Below are positions 7,249 through 13,468 of a stretch of DNA of 23,001 nucleotides, piece after piece. Both the position numbers and the translations under genes were made by a program. The notes below the pieces were generated by a model. It did not search any database. It was not told where the DNA came from and saw only the letters and a program-made list of their open reading frames with translations. Source of the DNA: JBOGHU01 sp050742255 (lineage in GTDB: Bacteria; Actinomycetota; Acidimicrobiia; Acidimicrobiales; CADCSY01); NCBI GenBank assembly GCA_050742255.1, contig JBOGHU010000050.1:1-23001 (forward strand), in the 5' to 3' direction. Positions within the stretch are counted from its first letter, which is position 1; every line of letters starts with the position of its first letter.

Positions 7249-8534
7249 GAGCGCTCCGGGAGGCGGACCGACGCGGCGTGGGCGGCCATGCCCTCGGCCT
7301 CGGCCAGGGCGGCCACGTGGGTGGCGAGGCGCGCCAGGGTGGCGCGGTCGAGCGTGATCACGTGGGACCGGGTCTGGAAGTCGGCGACGCCGAGAGCGCT
7401 GGCGAAGCGGGCGGAGCCGAAGGTGGGCAGGACGTGGCTGGGCCCGGCCAGGTAGTCGCCCACCGACGCCGGGGAGTAGGGCCCGCAGAAAACCGCCCCG
7501 GCGTGGCGAACCCCCCCCACCAGCGCCTCGGGGTCGGAGGTCATGAGCTGGAGGTGCTCGGGGGCGATGGCGTTGGCCACCGCCAGCGCCTGCTCGGGGC
7601 CGTCGACCAGGGCCACATGGGAGTTGGCGTCGAGGTTGGCCGAGATGACCTCCCGCCGGGGCGCGGCGGCCACCAGCTCCCCCACCGCCTCCAGGACCCG
7701 CCTGGCCACGTCCTCGGACCAGGTGACGAGCCAGGCGACGCTGTCGGGGCCGTGCTCGACCTGGACCACCAGGTCGGCGGCGGCGCAGCGTGGGGGCGCG
7801 CTCTCGTCGGCCACCACGACCACCTCGGACGGCCCGGCGAAGGAGGACGGCACGCCCACCACGCCCCGTGCCGCCACCTCCCGCTGGGCCTGGGCCACGT
7901 ACATGTTGCCGGGCCCGACCACCACGTCGACGGGGGAGAGGCTCTCGGTGCCGTAGGCCAGGGCGGCGATGGCCTGGGCACCGCCGATCCGGTACACCTC
8001 GTCGACCCCGGCCACGGCGGCGGCGGCCAGGACCCCGGTCGCCACCTCGCCGTGGGGACCGGGCGGGGAGCAGAGCACGACCCGGGGCACCCCCGCCACC
8101 CTGGCGGGGATGGCGGTCATGAGCACGGTGGAGGCCAGCGGGGCCTCCCCCCCGGGAACGTAGGTCCCCGCCCGGTCCACCGGGCGGTACACCTCCCGTA
8201 CGCTGATGCCGTCACGCTGGTGGTGGCGGTCCCCGTGCCGCTGGCCCTCGTGGAAGGCGAGGATATTGGCCCGGGCCGCCTCCAGCGCCTCCCGCAGCTC
8301 GTCGGGTGCGCGGCGCAGGGCGGAGTCGAGCTCGGCGGCGGGGACCCGTACCTCGTCGACCGTCACGCCGTCGAAGCGGGCGGTGAGGGCGCGCACAGCG
8401 GCGTCGCCGCCGACCCGGACCTCGTCGACGATGGCCCGCACCGCCGCCACCGGCGGCTCGGCCCCGGCCCGGGGGCGGGGCAGGCGACCACCCAGGTCAC
8501 CGGCCACGCCGCGGAGGTCCACCAAGTCGAGCAT
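7245..8534 (-). CDS. hisD: Histidinol dehydrogenase
   Basis: Catalyses the last two steps of histidine synthesis, histidinol to histidine, using NAD and zinc. The protein is 429 aa from ATG 8534, the normal length. Zinc and catalytic residues are in place: Gln258 and His261 (QVEHGPDS), Asp360 (SVGDYLAGPSH), His419 near the C-terminus, and the general base pair Glu325-His326 (APEHLQLM). The frame stays open far upstream, but that extension runs antisense through the 62-aa gene and lacks family similarity, so the MLDLVDLRG start is chosen. It is the first gene of the minus-strand his operon; the 63-bp gap to the divergent gene at 8598 must hold both promoters. Confidence 0.97.
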   Translation of the reverse strand: MLDLVDLRGVAGDLGGRLPRPRAGAEPPVAAVRAIVDEVRVGGDAAVRALTARFDGVTVDEVRVPAAELDSALRRAPDELREALEAARANILAFHEGQRHGDRHHQRDGISVREVYRPVDRAGTYVPGGEAPLASTVLMTAIPARVAGVPRVVLCSPPGPHGEVATGVLAAAAVAGVDEVYRIGGAQAIAALAYGTESLSPVDVVVGPGNMYVAQAQREVAARGVVGVPSSFAGPSEVVVVADESAPPRCAAADLVVQVEHGPDSVAWLVTWSEDVARRVLEAVGELVAAAPRREVISANLDANSHVALVDGPEQALAVANAIAPEHLQLMTSDPEALVGGVRHAGAVFCGPYSPASVGDYLAGPSHVLPTFGSARFASALGVADFQTRSHVITLDRATLARLATHVAALAEAEGMAAHAASVRLPERS

Positions 8535-8550
8535 CAGCTCGGTGAGCCTA
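8535..8550 (-). promoter_or_regulatory. Possible his operon promoter (-10 only)
   Basis: TAGGCT (complement of 8545-8550) ends 10 nt before ATG 8534 and 7 nt before an in-frame CTG. The transcript would have almost no leader. No -35 box, riboswitch or His-rich leader peptide is visible. Confidence 0.4.
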
Positions 8551-8585
8551 CCCGTGCCCGGGTTCCCCACCGGGCCGGTTTCCGG

Positions 8586-8597
8586 TAGACCAGCACC
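8586..8597 (+). promoter_or_regulatory. Leaderless-type -10 for the 62-aa gene
   Basis: TAGACC (8586-8591) lies exactly 6 nt before ATG 8598, the geometry expected when transcription begins at the start codon. No Shine-Dalgarno sequence is visible. Confidence 0.5.
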
Positions 8598-8786
8598 ATG
8601 ACCGCCGGGGCCGAGCTGTCGTCGGTAGCCACCGCCCTCCACGAGATCACCCGTCAGCTGACCAGGATCGCCGAGTCCCTGGCCGGCACCGACCGCGATG
8701 ACCTGGCCCAGCTCCTCGTGGAGGTGGAGCGTGCCCTGGTCACCGCCGGGCGCCGTCTCGACCACGTCGTCGACGAGCTGGCCTGA
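8598..8786 (+). CDS. Small helical protein of unknown function (62 aa)
   Basis: I do not recognise a named family. The 62-residue product is predicted to be almost all alpha-helical, with heptad-like hydrophobic spacing (ALHEITRQLTRIAESL; LLVEVERALVTAGRRLDHVV), no cysteines, no signal peptide and no membrane segment. It is acidic/amphipathic and could form a helical hairpin or small coiled coil. Support for a real gene: an ATG preceded at the right spacing by a -10-like hexamer, a strong 11-bp hairpin 17 bp after the stop, and no better frame on either strand. It is divergent from hisD and convergent with nth. Function unknown. Confidence 0.65.
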   Translation: MTAGAELSSVATALHEITRQLTRIAESLAGTDRDDLAQLLVEVERALVTAGRRLDHVVDELA

Positions 8787-8803
8787 GGGGTGCCGTACAC
8801 GAC

Positions 8804-8828
8804 GACGGCGCCCCAGAGGGGCGCCGTC
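8804..8828 (+). terminator. Strong hairpin after the 62-aa gene
   Basis: GACGGCGCCCC (8804-8814) and its perfect complement (8818-8828) enclose a 3-nt loop. The hairpin starts 17 bp after the stop. There is no U-tract directly behind it, which is common for terminators of GC-rich actinobacteria. Confidence 0.65.
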
Positions 8829-8831
8829 GCT

Positions 8832-8910
8832 GGAGCGGCCAGTTGGCGGGAACCGGCACTGCTCCGCGTACCAGGTGGCGGGAACCTGGTAGCTGTTGAG
8901 GCTAACGCCT
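8832..8910. repeat. Further hairpins with a repeated loop sequence
   Basis: TGGCGGGAACC occurs twice (8844-8854 and 8876-8886). Each copy sits on the apex of a hairpin: an imperfect one at 8839-8856, closed further out by GGAGC/GCTCC (8832-8836 with 8861-8865), and a perfect 8-bp one, TACCAGGT 8869-8876 with 8884-8891, whose loop is GGCGGGA. A small AGGC/GCCT hairpin follows (8899-8910) and overlaps the nth stop. This may be a bidirectional terminator region or a structured RNA. Confidence 0.5.
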
Positions 8911-9621
8911 AGGGAGGGCGGATCGTTCCCGGCCAGCAGGATTTTTTTGCCGCGCCCCCACGGCGGGGAGGGGGGCTGCCGCCGTGGGACAGAAGTCGTT
9001 GAGAACACACCGCTCGCACCGCGGCCGTCGGGCCTGGCACACCCGCCGACCGTGGAGGATGAGCCGCAGGCTGAGCCGGCCCCGCTCGGCGGCCGGCACC
9101 ATGGCGCCCAGCTCGGCCTCGACCTTGTCCGGGTCGGTGTGGCCGGTGAGCCCCAGGCGCCGGGCCAGCCGTCCCACGTGGGTGTCGACCGCCAGCCCGG
9201 GCAGGCCCATCCCCACGCTGCGGACGACGTTGGCCGTCTTGCGCCCGACCCCGGGGAGGGCGGTCAACTGCCCCATGGCGGACGGCACCGCTCCCCCATG
9301 GTCCTCCACCACTGCTCGGGCCATCCCCACCAGGCTCCGGGCCTTCTGCCGGAAGAACCCCGTGGACTGGATGAGCCGCTCGACCTCGGCCGCCTCGGCG
9401 CCGGCCAGCGCCGCCGGGGAGGGGTACCGGGCGAAGAGGGCGGGGGTGACGGCGTTGACCCGCACGTCGGTCGTCTGGGCCGACAGGATGGTCGCCACCA
9501 GGAGCTGGAAGGGACCGTCGTGGGCCAGGGCGCACAGCTCGCCCGCCTGGCCGGGGTACTCGGCGGCCAGGCGGCGCACCGTCTCTCGCGCCCGTCCCCC
9601 CGGGGTCCTGGGTCGCCCCAC
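8902..9621 (-). CDS. nth: Endonuclease III (DNA glycosylase/AP lyase)
   Basis: Base excision repair enzyme for oxidised pyrimidines. 239 aa from GTG 9621. Visible features: the LLVATILSAQTTD core helix near the N-terminus, the helix-hairpin-helix LPGVGRKTANVV with the catalytic Lys, the catalytic Asp in AVDTHVGRLA, and a [4Fe-4S] motif C-x6-C-x2-C-x5-C near the C-terminus. About 25 residues follow the cluster (after FCPTAAA) and look unconserved; they include codons made from a run of seven A on the coding strand. The start is supported by a -10-like TACCCT exactly 6 nt upstream; a longer in-frame extension would run antisense into mshD. Single gene, divergent from mshD. Confidence 0.95.
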   Translation of the reverse strand: MGRPRTPGGRARETVRRLAAEYPGQAGELCALAHDGPFQLLVATILSAQTTDVRVNAVTPALFARYPSPAALAGAEAAEVERLIQSTGFFRQKARSLVGMARAVVEDHGGAVPSAMGQLTALPGVGRKTANVVRSVGMGLPGLAVDTHVGRLARRLGLTGHTDPDKVEAELGAMVPAAERGRLSLRLILHGRRVCQARRPRCERCVLNDFCPTAAAPLPAVGARQKNPAGRERSALPRR

Positions 9622-9633
9622 GGGCTCAGGGTA
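9622..9633 (-). promoter_or_regulatory. Leaderless-type -10 for nth
   Basis: On the minus strand TACCCT (9628-9633) lies 6 nt before GTG 9621. No Shine-Dalgarno or -35 box is seen. Confidence 0.5.
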
Positions 9634-9661
9634 CGACCCCGGCCCCGCCGGCCCCCGCCGG

Positions 9662-9673
9662 TAACCTCGGCCG
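9662..9673 (+). promoter_or_regulatory. Leaderless-type -10 for mshD
   Basis: TAACCT (9662-9667) lies 6 nt before GTG 9674. It faces away from the nth element; only 52 bp separate the two start codons. Confidence 0.55.
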
Positions 9674-10585
9674 GTGCGCAAGCTCGAGATCAAGCGCCAG
9701 CTGGCCGACGACGACGTGGCGGCGGTACGCAAGCTGCTGGAGCTGGCCGAGCGGGCGGACGGCCACCGGGCGGTCGACGACCACCGTTGGGTCGACATGG
9801 CCGAGGGGGGGCGGGAGAGCTTCGCCGGCCTGGTCGCCTGGGAGCGGGGCCACGACCACCCCATCGGCTACGCCCAGGTCAGCCGGGGTCACCACAGCTG
9901 GGCCCTCGACCTGGTCATCGACCCCCACCACCGCTACGACGCCCTCTCCATCGGTCCCGAGATGCTCGCCGCCGCCCTCGACGTGATCCGGGGCGAGGGT
10001 GGCGGTCACGTCCACCTCTGGGTGTACCAGCCCACCGGCGCCCACGACACCATGACCGCCGCCGTCGGCATGGGCCGGGGCCGCGAGCTCCTCCAGCTCC
10101 GCCGAGCCCTGCCGGTGGAGGGGGAGGGCGAGGGCGAGGCCGCCCTCGACGTGCGGGCCTTCCGCCCCGGCCACGACGAGGCGGCGTGGCTGGAGGTGAA
10201 CAACCGCGCCTTCGACTGGCACCCCGAGCAGGGGGGCTGGGACCTGGCCACCCTCCGGGCCCGCCAGGCTGAGCCCTGGTTCGACCCGGCCGGCTTCCTC
10301 CTCCACGAGCGGGACGGCCGGCTGGCCGGGTTCTGCTGGACGAAGGTCCACCGCGACCGCGACCCCCCCCTCGGTGAGCTCTACGTCGTGGCCGTCGACC
10401 CAGACTTCCAGGGCGCCGGCATCGGCCGGGGCCTGGTCCTGGCCGGGCTGGGCTGGCTGCACCGCCACGGCCTGAGCCAGGCCATGCTCTACGTCAACGC
10501 CACCAACACCTCGGCTCTCGGCCTCTACCAGCGCCTGGGGTTCCGCCTCGACCACGTCGACCGCGCCTACGTCACCGACGTCTGA
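9674..10585 (+). CDS. mshD: Mycothiol synthase (GNAT acetyltransferase)
   Basis: MshD acetylates Cys-GlcN-Ins with acetyl-CoA, the last step of mycothiol synthesis, the main low-molecular-weight thiol of actinobacteria. The protein is 303 aa, the usual length, with two tandem GNAT domains (about 1-145 and 150-303). The C-terminal domain carries the acetyl-CoA loop PDFQGAGIGRG, preceded by GELYVVAVD, and followed by LYVNATNTSALGLYQRLGF. The GFCWTKVH segment, the FDWHPEQGGW segment and the C-terminal VDRAYVTDV are characteristic of MshD rather than generic GNATs. The N-terminal domain is more divergent, as usual. Single gene, convergent with the VIT-family gene 27 bp away. Confidence 0.88.
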   Translation: MRKLEIKRQLADDDVAAVRKLLELAERADGHRAVDDHRWVDMAEGGRESFAGLVAWERGHDHPIGYAQVSRGHHSWALDLVIDPHHRYDALSIGPEMLAAALDVIRGEGGGHVHLWVYQPTGAHDTMTAAVGMGRGRELLQLRRALPVEGEGEGEAALDVRAFRPGHDEAAWLEVNNRAFDWHPEQGGWDLATLRARQAEPWFDPAGFLLHERDGRLAGFCWTKVHRDRDPPLGELYVVAVDPDFQGAGIGRGLVLAGLGWLHRHGLSQAMLYVNATNTSALGLYQRLGFRLDHVDRAYVTDV

Positions 10586-10591
10586 TCCCAG

Positions 10592-10608
10592 CGGCGCCGC
10601 CCGCGCCG
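10592..10608. terminator. Short hairpin between convergent genes
   Basis: CGGCGC (10592-10597) pairs with GCGCCG (10603-10608) around a 5-nt loop between the stops of mshD and the VIT-family gene. It could end both transcripts; in such GC-rich DNA a 6-bp stem is weak evidence. Confidence 0.35.
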
Positions 10609-10612
10609 ATGC

Positions 10613-11377
10613 TCAGGAGATCCCGCCCACGCCCACGAGGGAGCCCAGCGCGAAGGTGACCGCGGCGGCGAAGGCGGCGATCCCGACCTGGCGCAGGGCC
10701 GACCACCACGCCGACCTCCCGGTGAAGTGGGCCAGGGCCACCCCCACAGCGAAGGCGGCCACGGTGGCCAGGACCACCGAGCCCGCCGCCGCCGCCGCCC
10801 CGCTGCCGGCGAGCCAGGGCACCAGGGGCACCACCGCGCCGGCGGCGAAGGCCAGGAAGGACGAGAGGGCGGCGCCCAAGGGAGAGCCGAGCTCGTTGGG
10901 GTCGATCCCCAGCTCCTCCCGGGCGTGGGTCTCCAACGCCACCTCGGGGTCCCGCATCAGCGCCTGGGCCAGCTCCCCGGCCTGTTCGGCGGGCATCCCC
11001 CGGGACCGGTAGAGCTGGGTCAGCTCGGCCACCTCCACCTCGGGGTTGCGCACCAGCTCGGTCCGCTCCAGGTCCAGCTCTCGCTCCAGCAGCTCCGCCT
11101 GGGCCCGCATGGACACGTACTCCCCCGCGGCCATCGACACCGCCCCCCCGATCAGGCCCACCAGCCCCGCCAGCCGCACCACGCCGGCGCCGGGACCGGC
11201 GCCGGCCACGCCGAGCACCAGGGCGACGTTGGAGACCAGCCCGTCGTTGACCCCGAACACCGCCGCTCTGGCGGCGCCGCCCTGGAGGTCCCGGTGGTGG
11301 TCCTCCGGCAGTGGGGCCGGGACGGGCGGGCCCGGCGCCGGCGGCTCCCGGCCCTCGCCGGCTCGAGGCTCGGCCAC
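10613..11377 (-). CDS. VIT1/CCC1-family Fe(II)/Mn(II) transporter
   Basis: Membrane protein of the vacuolar iron transporter family, 254 aa. After a Pro-rich N-terminal stretch (about 1-25) comes the family motif ARAAVFGVNDGLVSNVALVLG (TM1), then TM2 with GGAVSMAAGEYVSMRAQ. A charged cytosolic insertion (about 90-165) is rich in Glu and contains LERELDLERTEL and the REELGIDP segment; in the family this forms the metal-binding bundle. Three further hydrophobic segments follow. The likely role is export of Fe2+ or Mn2+ from the cytosol; the exact metal cannot be told. GTG start preceded by GGGGAG, which could act as a ribosome binding site, and by a -10-like TACCGT. Confidence 0.88.
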   Translation of the reverse strand: MAEPRAGEGREPPAPGPPVPAPLPEDHHRDLQGGAARAAVFGVNDGLVSNVALVLGVAGAGPGAGVVRLAGLVGLIGGAVSMAAGEYVSMRAQAELLERELDLERTELVRNPEVEVAELTQLYRSRGMPAEQAGELAQALMRDPEVALETHAREELGIDPNELGSPLGAALSSFLAFAAGAVVPLVPWLAGSGAAAAAGSVVLATVAAFAVGVALAHFTGRSAWWSALRQVGIAAFAAAVTFALGSLVGVGGIS

Positions 11378-11389
11378 CTCCCCACGGTA
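11378..11389 (-). promoter_or_regulatory. Leaderless-type -10 for the VIT-family gene
   Basis: On the minus strand TACCGT (11384-11389) lies 6 nt before GTG 11377. The 6-nt spacer GGGGAG also resembles a Shine-Dalgarno sequence, but is too close to the start for good use. Confidence 0.45.
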
Positions 11390-11414
11390 CCGCCGGCCCT
11401 GACAGGTTTTCCTG

Positions 11415-11434
11415 CCCGGTCCCGGAGGACCGGG
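11415..11434 (-). terminator. Hairpin downstream of the nucleotidyltransferase gene
   Basis: CCCGGTCC (11415-11422) and GGACCGGG (11427-11434) form a perfect 8-bp stem with a 4-nt loop, 11 bp after the stop of the minus-strand gene and upstream of the VIT-family promoter. No U-tract. Confidence 0.5.
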
Positions 11435-11445
11435 GCTGGCGCGGG

Positions 11446-12219
11446 CTAGGCGTGAAGCCCACCCCCGGCCAGCACCGTGACCCCCGCCCCTATCCGGACG
11501 GCCTCGACCAGGACCTCGCCCCGCCGCACCACGCCGCCGGCCCAGACCACCGACCGCACCAGTGATCCCTCCACCACCGCGCCGCGGCCCACCACCGACT
11601 TCCCTCCCGACGCCGCCAGGTTGGCGGCCAGGTAGTCAGGGGGCCGGTCGCAGGGGACCACCAGCCCGTCTGTGCCCACCACCTCCAGGCGACCCTCGGA
11701 CCGGCACCGGCACCAGCACGCCTCGTACAGCCCGGCAGGTCGCCGGGGCAGGGCCAGCACCTCCTCCCAGGGGAGCAGCGAGGCGGCGACGATGGTGTGG
11801 GGGCGCAGCTCGGCGCCGTCGGCGCCGCTCACCACGACACGGACGGCCGAACCGTCCCAGCCCCCCACCACGGGCGCCAGGTCGACCGTGTGCCAGGTGT
11901 CGGCGTTCACCACGAGGAGCGGGCGCCCGTCGAGCCAACCCCGCAGGTGGGCCACGGCACCGGCGGTGCCCAGCGCCACCGGCTCCTCGACCGAGAGGTG
12001 GACCCGGCCCCGCAGGTGGCGGTCCAGCGCGGCCCGGCCGTGGTGGAGGTTGACGGCCACCGCCCCGGCACCCACCACCGCCCCCACCTGGCCCACGGCC
12101 CGGTCGACGAGGGCCACGTCGCCCACCGGGCACAGGGCCTTGGGCCGGAAGCGGGTGAGCGGCCGCAACCGGTTCCCGGCCCCGGCGGCCAGCACCAGAG
12201 CTGCCAGACTGTCAACCAT
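11446..12219 (-). CDS. Sugar-1-phosphate nucleotidyltransferase-like protein
   Basis: A GT-A fold NDP-sugar pyrophosphorylase. 257 aa from ATG 12219. The N-terminal signature LAAGAGNRLRPLTRFRPKAL (residues about 10-29) binds nucleotide and carries the catalytic Arg and Lys. LGTAGAV and the VNADTW metal-site Asp follow. The C-terminus (about 205-257) contains hexapeptide-like VVGRGAVVEGSLV repeats forming a short left-handed beta-helix. Nearest named relatives would be MurU-type or glucose/mannose-1-phosphate transferases; the substrate cannot be read from sequence. A Cys-containing segment (EACWCRCRSEGR) is unusual. The start codon overlaps that of the divergent gene at 12218; an in-frame TTG at 12240 is the alternative. 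No -10 at the usual spacing is seen here. Confidence 0.8.
   Translation of the reverse strand: MVDSLAALVLAAGAGNRLRPLTRFRPKALCPVGDVALVDRAVGQVGAVVGAGAVAVNLHHGRAALDRHLRGRVHLSVEEPVALGTAGAVAHLRGWLDGRPLLVVNADTWHTVDLAPVVGGWDGSAVRVVVSGADGAELRPHTIVAASLLPWEEVLALPRRPAGLYEACWCRCRSEGRLEVVGTDGLVVPCDRPPDYLAANLAASGGKSVVGRGAVVEGSLVRSVVWAGGVVRRGEVLVEAVRIGAGVTVLAGGGLHA
12205..12217 (+). promoter_or_regulatory. Leaderless-type -10 for the small membrane protein gene
   Basis: CAGACT (12205-12210) lies 7 nt before ATG 12218. It is located inside the first codons of the divergent nucleotidyltransferase gene. Confidence 0.4.
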
Positions 12220-12586
12220 GGAGACTCGTCGCTGGACCAACCCCTCGCAGCCTCAGACGATGCAGATCGCCGTGTTCCTCCTCTACGCCAACGCGGTGCT
12301 GAGCCTGGTCTTCGGCAACGTCTACTTCAACTACGGGCTCCTCATCGGCGTCGTCGCCATCGTCGCCTTCGGTGCCGGCGGCCTCGGCGTCGCCAACGAG
12401 AGGCGGTGGGGCTACACCTTGGCGCTGGCGGTGGCGATCGGCGAGGTGCTGCTCCTCTTGGCGGTGGTCGGACCCGTCCGCGTCCTCACCGGCCCGGCCG
12501 TGCTCACCCTGGCCTTCGCGGTGGCGCTGGTCGCCCTCCTGCTCCACCCCCAGAGCCGGGACTACCAGCGCATCTGGTTCAGATGA
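12218..12586 (+). CDS. Small four-helix membrane protein of unknown function
   Basis: 122 aa. After a polar N-terminus with NPSQPQTMQI, four hydrophobic segments follow (about residues 16-35, 40-60, 67-90 and 95-113), with a short polar C-terminal tail (SRDYQRIWFR). No catalytic motif is visible and I recognise no named family. ATG 12218 is preferred over ATG 12260 because the NPSQPQT segment leads directly into the first helix and a -10-like element sits upstream. The start codon shares two bases with that of the divergent nucleotidyltransferase (CCATGG palindrome), and the 3' end overlaps the convergent DUF3152 gene by 8 bp. Function unknown. Confidence 0.75.
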   Translation: METRRWTNPSQPQTMQIAVFLLYANAVLSLVFGNVYFNYGLLIGVVAIVAFGAGGLGVANERRWGYTLALAVAIGEVLLLLAVVGPVRVLTGPAVLTLAFAVALVALLLHPQSRDYQRIWFR

Positions 12587-13241
12587 GGGGCGGTCCCGCC
12601 AGTGAGGGCCGGTAGGGAGGGGCCAGCGGCTGGTCGTGGCGGGCGGCGGCCTCGATCTCGGAGGGCAGGGGCCAGGGGTTGGGACTGCACCCGTGCAGCT
12701 CGGTGCTCTGCTGGGCCATGACCGGCGCCGGGCGGCCCCGTCGGGGGCACTGGGGCTCGGACGGGTGGTGCCGCCCCAGCAGGTGCCCGACCTCGTGGTT
12801 GACCACCATCTGGCGGTAGCCCTGGAGGTCACCGGTCCACTCCGGGGTCCCCGCCCGCCAGCGGTCGGCGTTGAGGGCGACCACGGGACCGTTCTGGCAG
12901 GACCACCGCCCGCCGGTGTCGTAGGGAGCGCAGAGGCGGTCGACCTCCTCCCCCGAGGCCAGCACCACCAGATACGGTGCCGACGGGTCCTCCACCAGCA
13001 CGAAGCCGGCTCTCGACCACCCCCTGGGGTCGGCCAGGGTGGCCCGGACCACCTCGGCGAAGCCGGCCGTTGCCGGGTCGGCCACCCGGCGCTCGGTGCG
13101 GTACCGCACCTCCACCGTGGCCTGGCCCCCGGGCCGCTCTGGGCCGGCCGTGGTCGTGGACCGGGAGAGCCCCGTGGGGGTCTCGCCGCCCGCGCACGCG
13201 CCGAGGGCGGCGGCCACGGCGACGAGCCCGGCCCAGCGCAT
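12579..13241 (-). CDS. DUF3152 family metzincin-like lipoprotein
   Basis: 220 aa. The N-terminus is a lipoprotein signal peptide with lipobox LGAC (lipidated Cys16), so the mature protein is probably anchored outside the membrane. A Thr/Ser/Gly-rich linker follows. The catalytic-like domain carries NHEVGHLLGRHH, which fits the metzincin zinc motif HExxHxxGxxH, and an APVMAQQ segment that would be the Met-turn. Around these are DPRGWSRAGF, NADRW and a GCSPNPWP segment characteristic of DUF3152. Four cysteines (LCAPYD, SCQNG, QCPRRG, GCSPN) could form two disulfides. Proteolytic activity is an inference; no substrate is known. The gene is divergent from the zinc-ribbon gene at 13277. Confidence 0.85.
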   Translation of the reverse strand: MRWAGLVAVAAALGACAGGETPTGLSRSTTTAGPERPGGQATVEVRYRTERRVADPATAGFAEVVRATLADPRGWSRAGFVLVEDPSAPYLVVLASGEEVDRLCAPYDTGGRWSCQNGPVVALNADRWRAGTPEWTGDLQGYRQMVVNHEVGHLLGRHHPSEPQCPRRGRPAPVMAQQSTELHGCSPNPWPLPSEIEAAARHDQPLAPPYRPSLAGPPLI

Positions 13242-13253
13242 GGCCCCAGTCTG
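13242..13253 (-). promoter_or_regulatory. Leaderless-type -10 for the DUF3152 gene
   Basis: On the minus strand CAGACT (13248-13253) lies 6 nt before ATG 13241. The same hexamer in the same spacing serves the divergent gene. Confidence 0.45.
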
Positions 13254-13264
13254 GCCGCCGGGGG

Positions 13265-13276
13265 CAGACTGGGCGG
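13265..13276 (+). promoter_or_regulatory. Leaderless-type -10 for the zinc-ribbon/ubiE/menF unit
   Basis: CAGACT (13265-13270) lies 6 nt before GTG 13277. This would be the promoter of the three overlapping genes 13277-15436. Confidence 0.45.
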
Positions 13277-13468
13277 GTGGAGGACGTCGTCCGCGACACC
13301 CTCGAGGTGCTGATGGTGGTGGCGGTGGGGGGCATGCTGTGGTCGGTGGTCGGGCGGCTGCGCCACGGCCAGATCCGGGTGCACACCTGCCCCGGCTGCG
13401 GTCGGCCGGCGTCTCGCGCCTACCCCCGCTGCCGGCACTGCGGCACCGAGCTGCCCGATGCCCCCTGA
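13277..13468 (+). CDS. Small membrane zinc-ribbon protein (63 aa)
   Basis: A 63-residue protein with one N-terminal hydrophobic segment (about 8-26, LEVLMVVAVGGMLWSVVG) followed by a zinc ribbon with two CxxC pairs (CPGCG and CRHCG, 14 residues apart). Such membrane-attached ribbons are common in actinobacteria but have no assigned function. It overlaps the ubiE start by 11 bp and shares a likely promoter with ubiE and menF, so it is co-expressed with menaquinone synthesis. GTG 13277 is chosen because of the -10-like element 6 nt upstream and because it leads directly into the membrane segment. Confidence 0.7.
   Translation: MEDVVRDTLEVLMVVAVGGMLWSVVGRLRHGQIRVHTCPGCGRPASRAYPRCRHCGTELPDAP

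Noticed and set aside
8831..8892. Possible tRNA-like or small RNA cloverleaf
   Set aside because: GGAGC and GCTCC pair, but there is no T-loop, no CCA-end or anticodon arm of the right size. Kept only as hairpins.
8921..8948. Rho-independent terminator ending in T7
   Set aside because: No GC-rich stem lies directly before the T-run, and the run is inside the nth coding sequence.
8535..9008. Upstream extension of the hisD frame
   Set aside because: HisD homology begins at MLDLVDLRG (8534). The extension runs antisense to the 62-aa gene and through the hairpin cluster.
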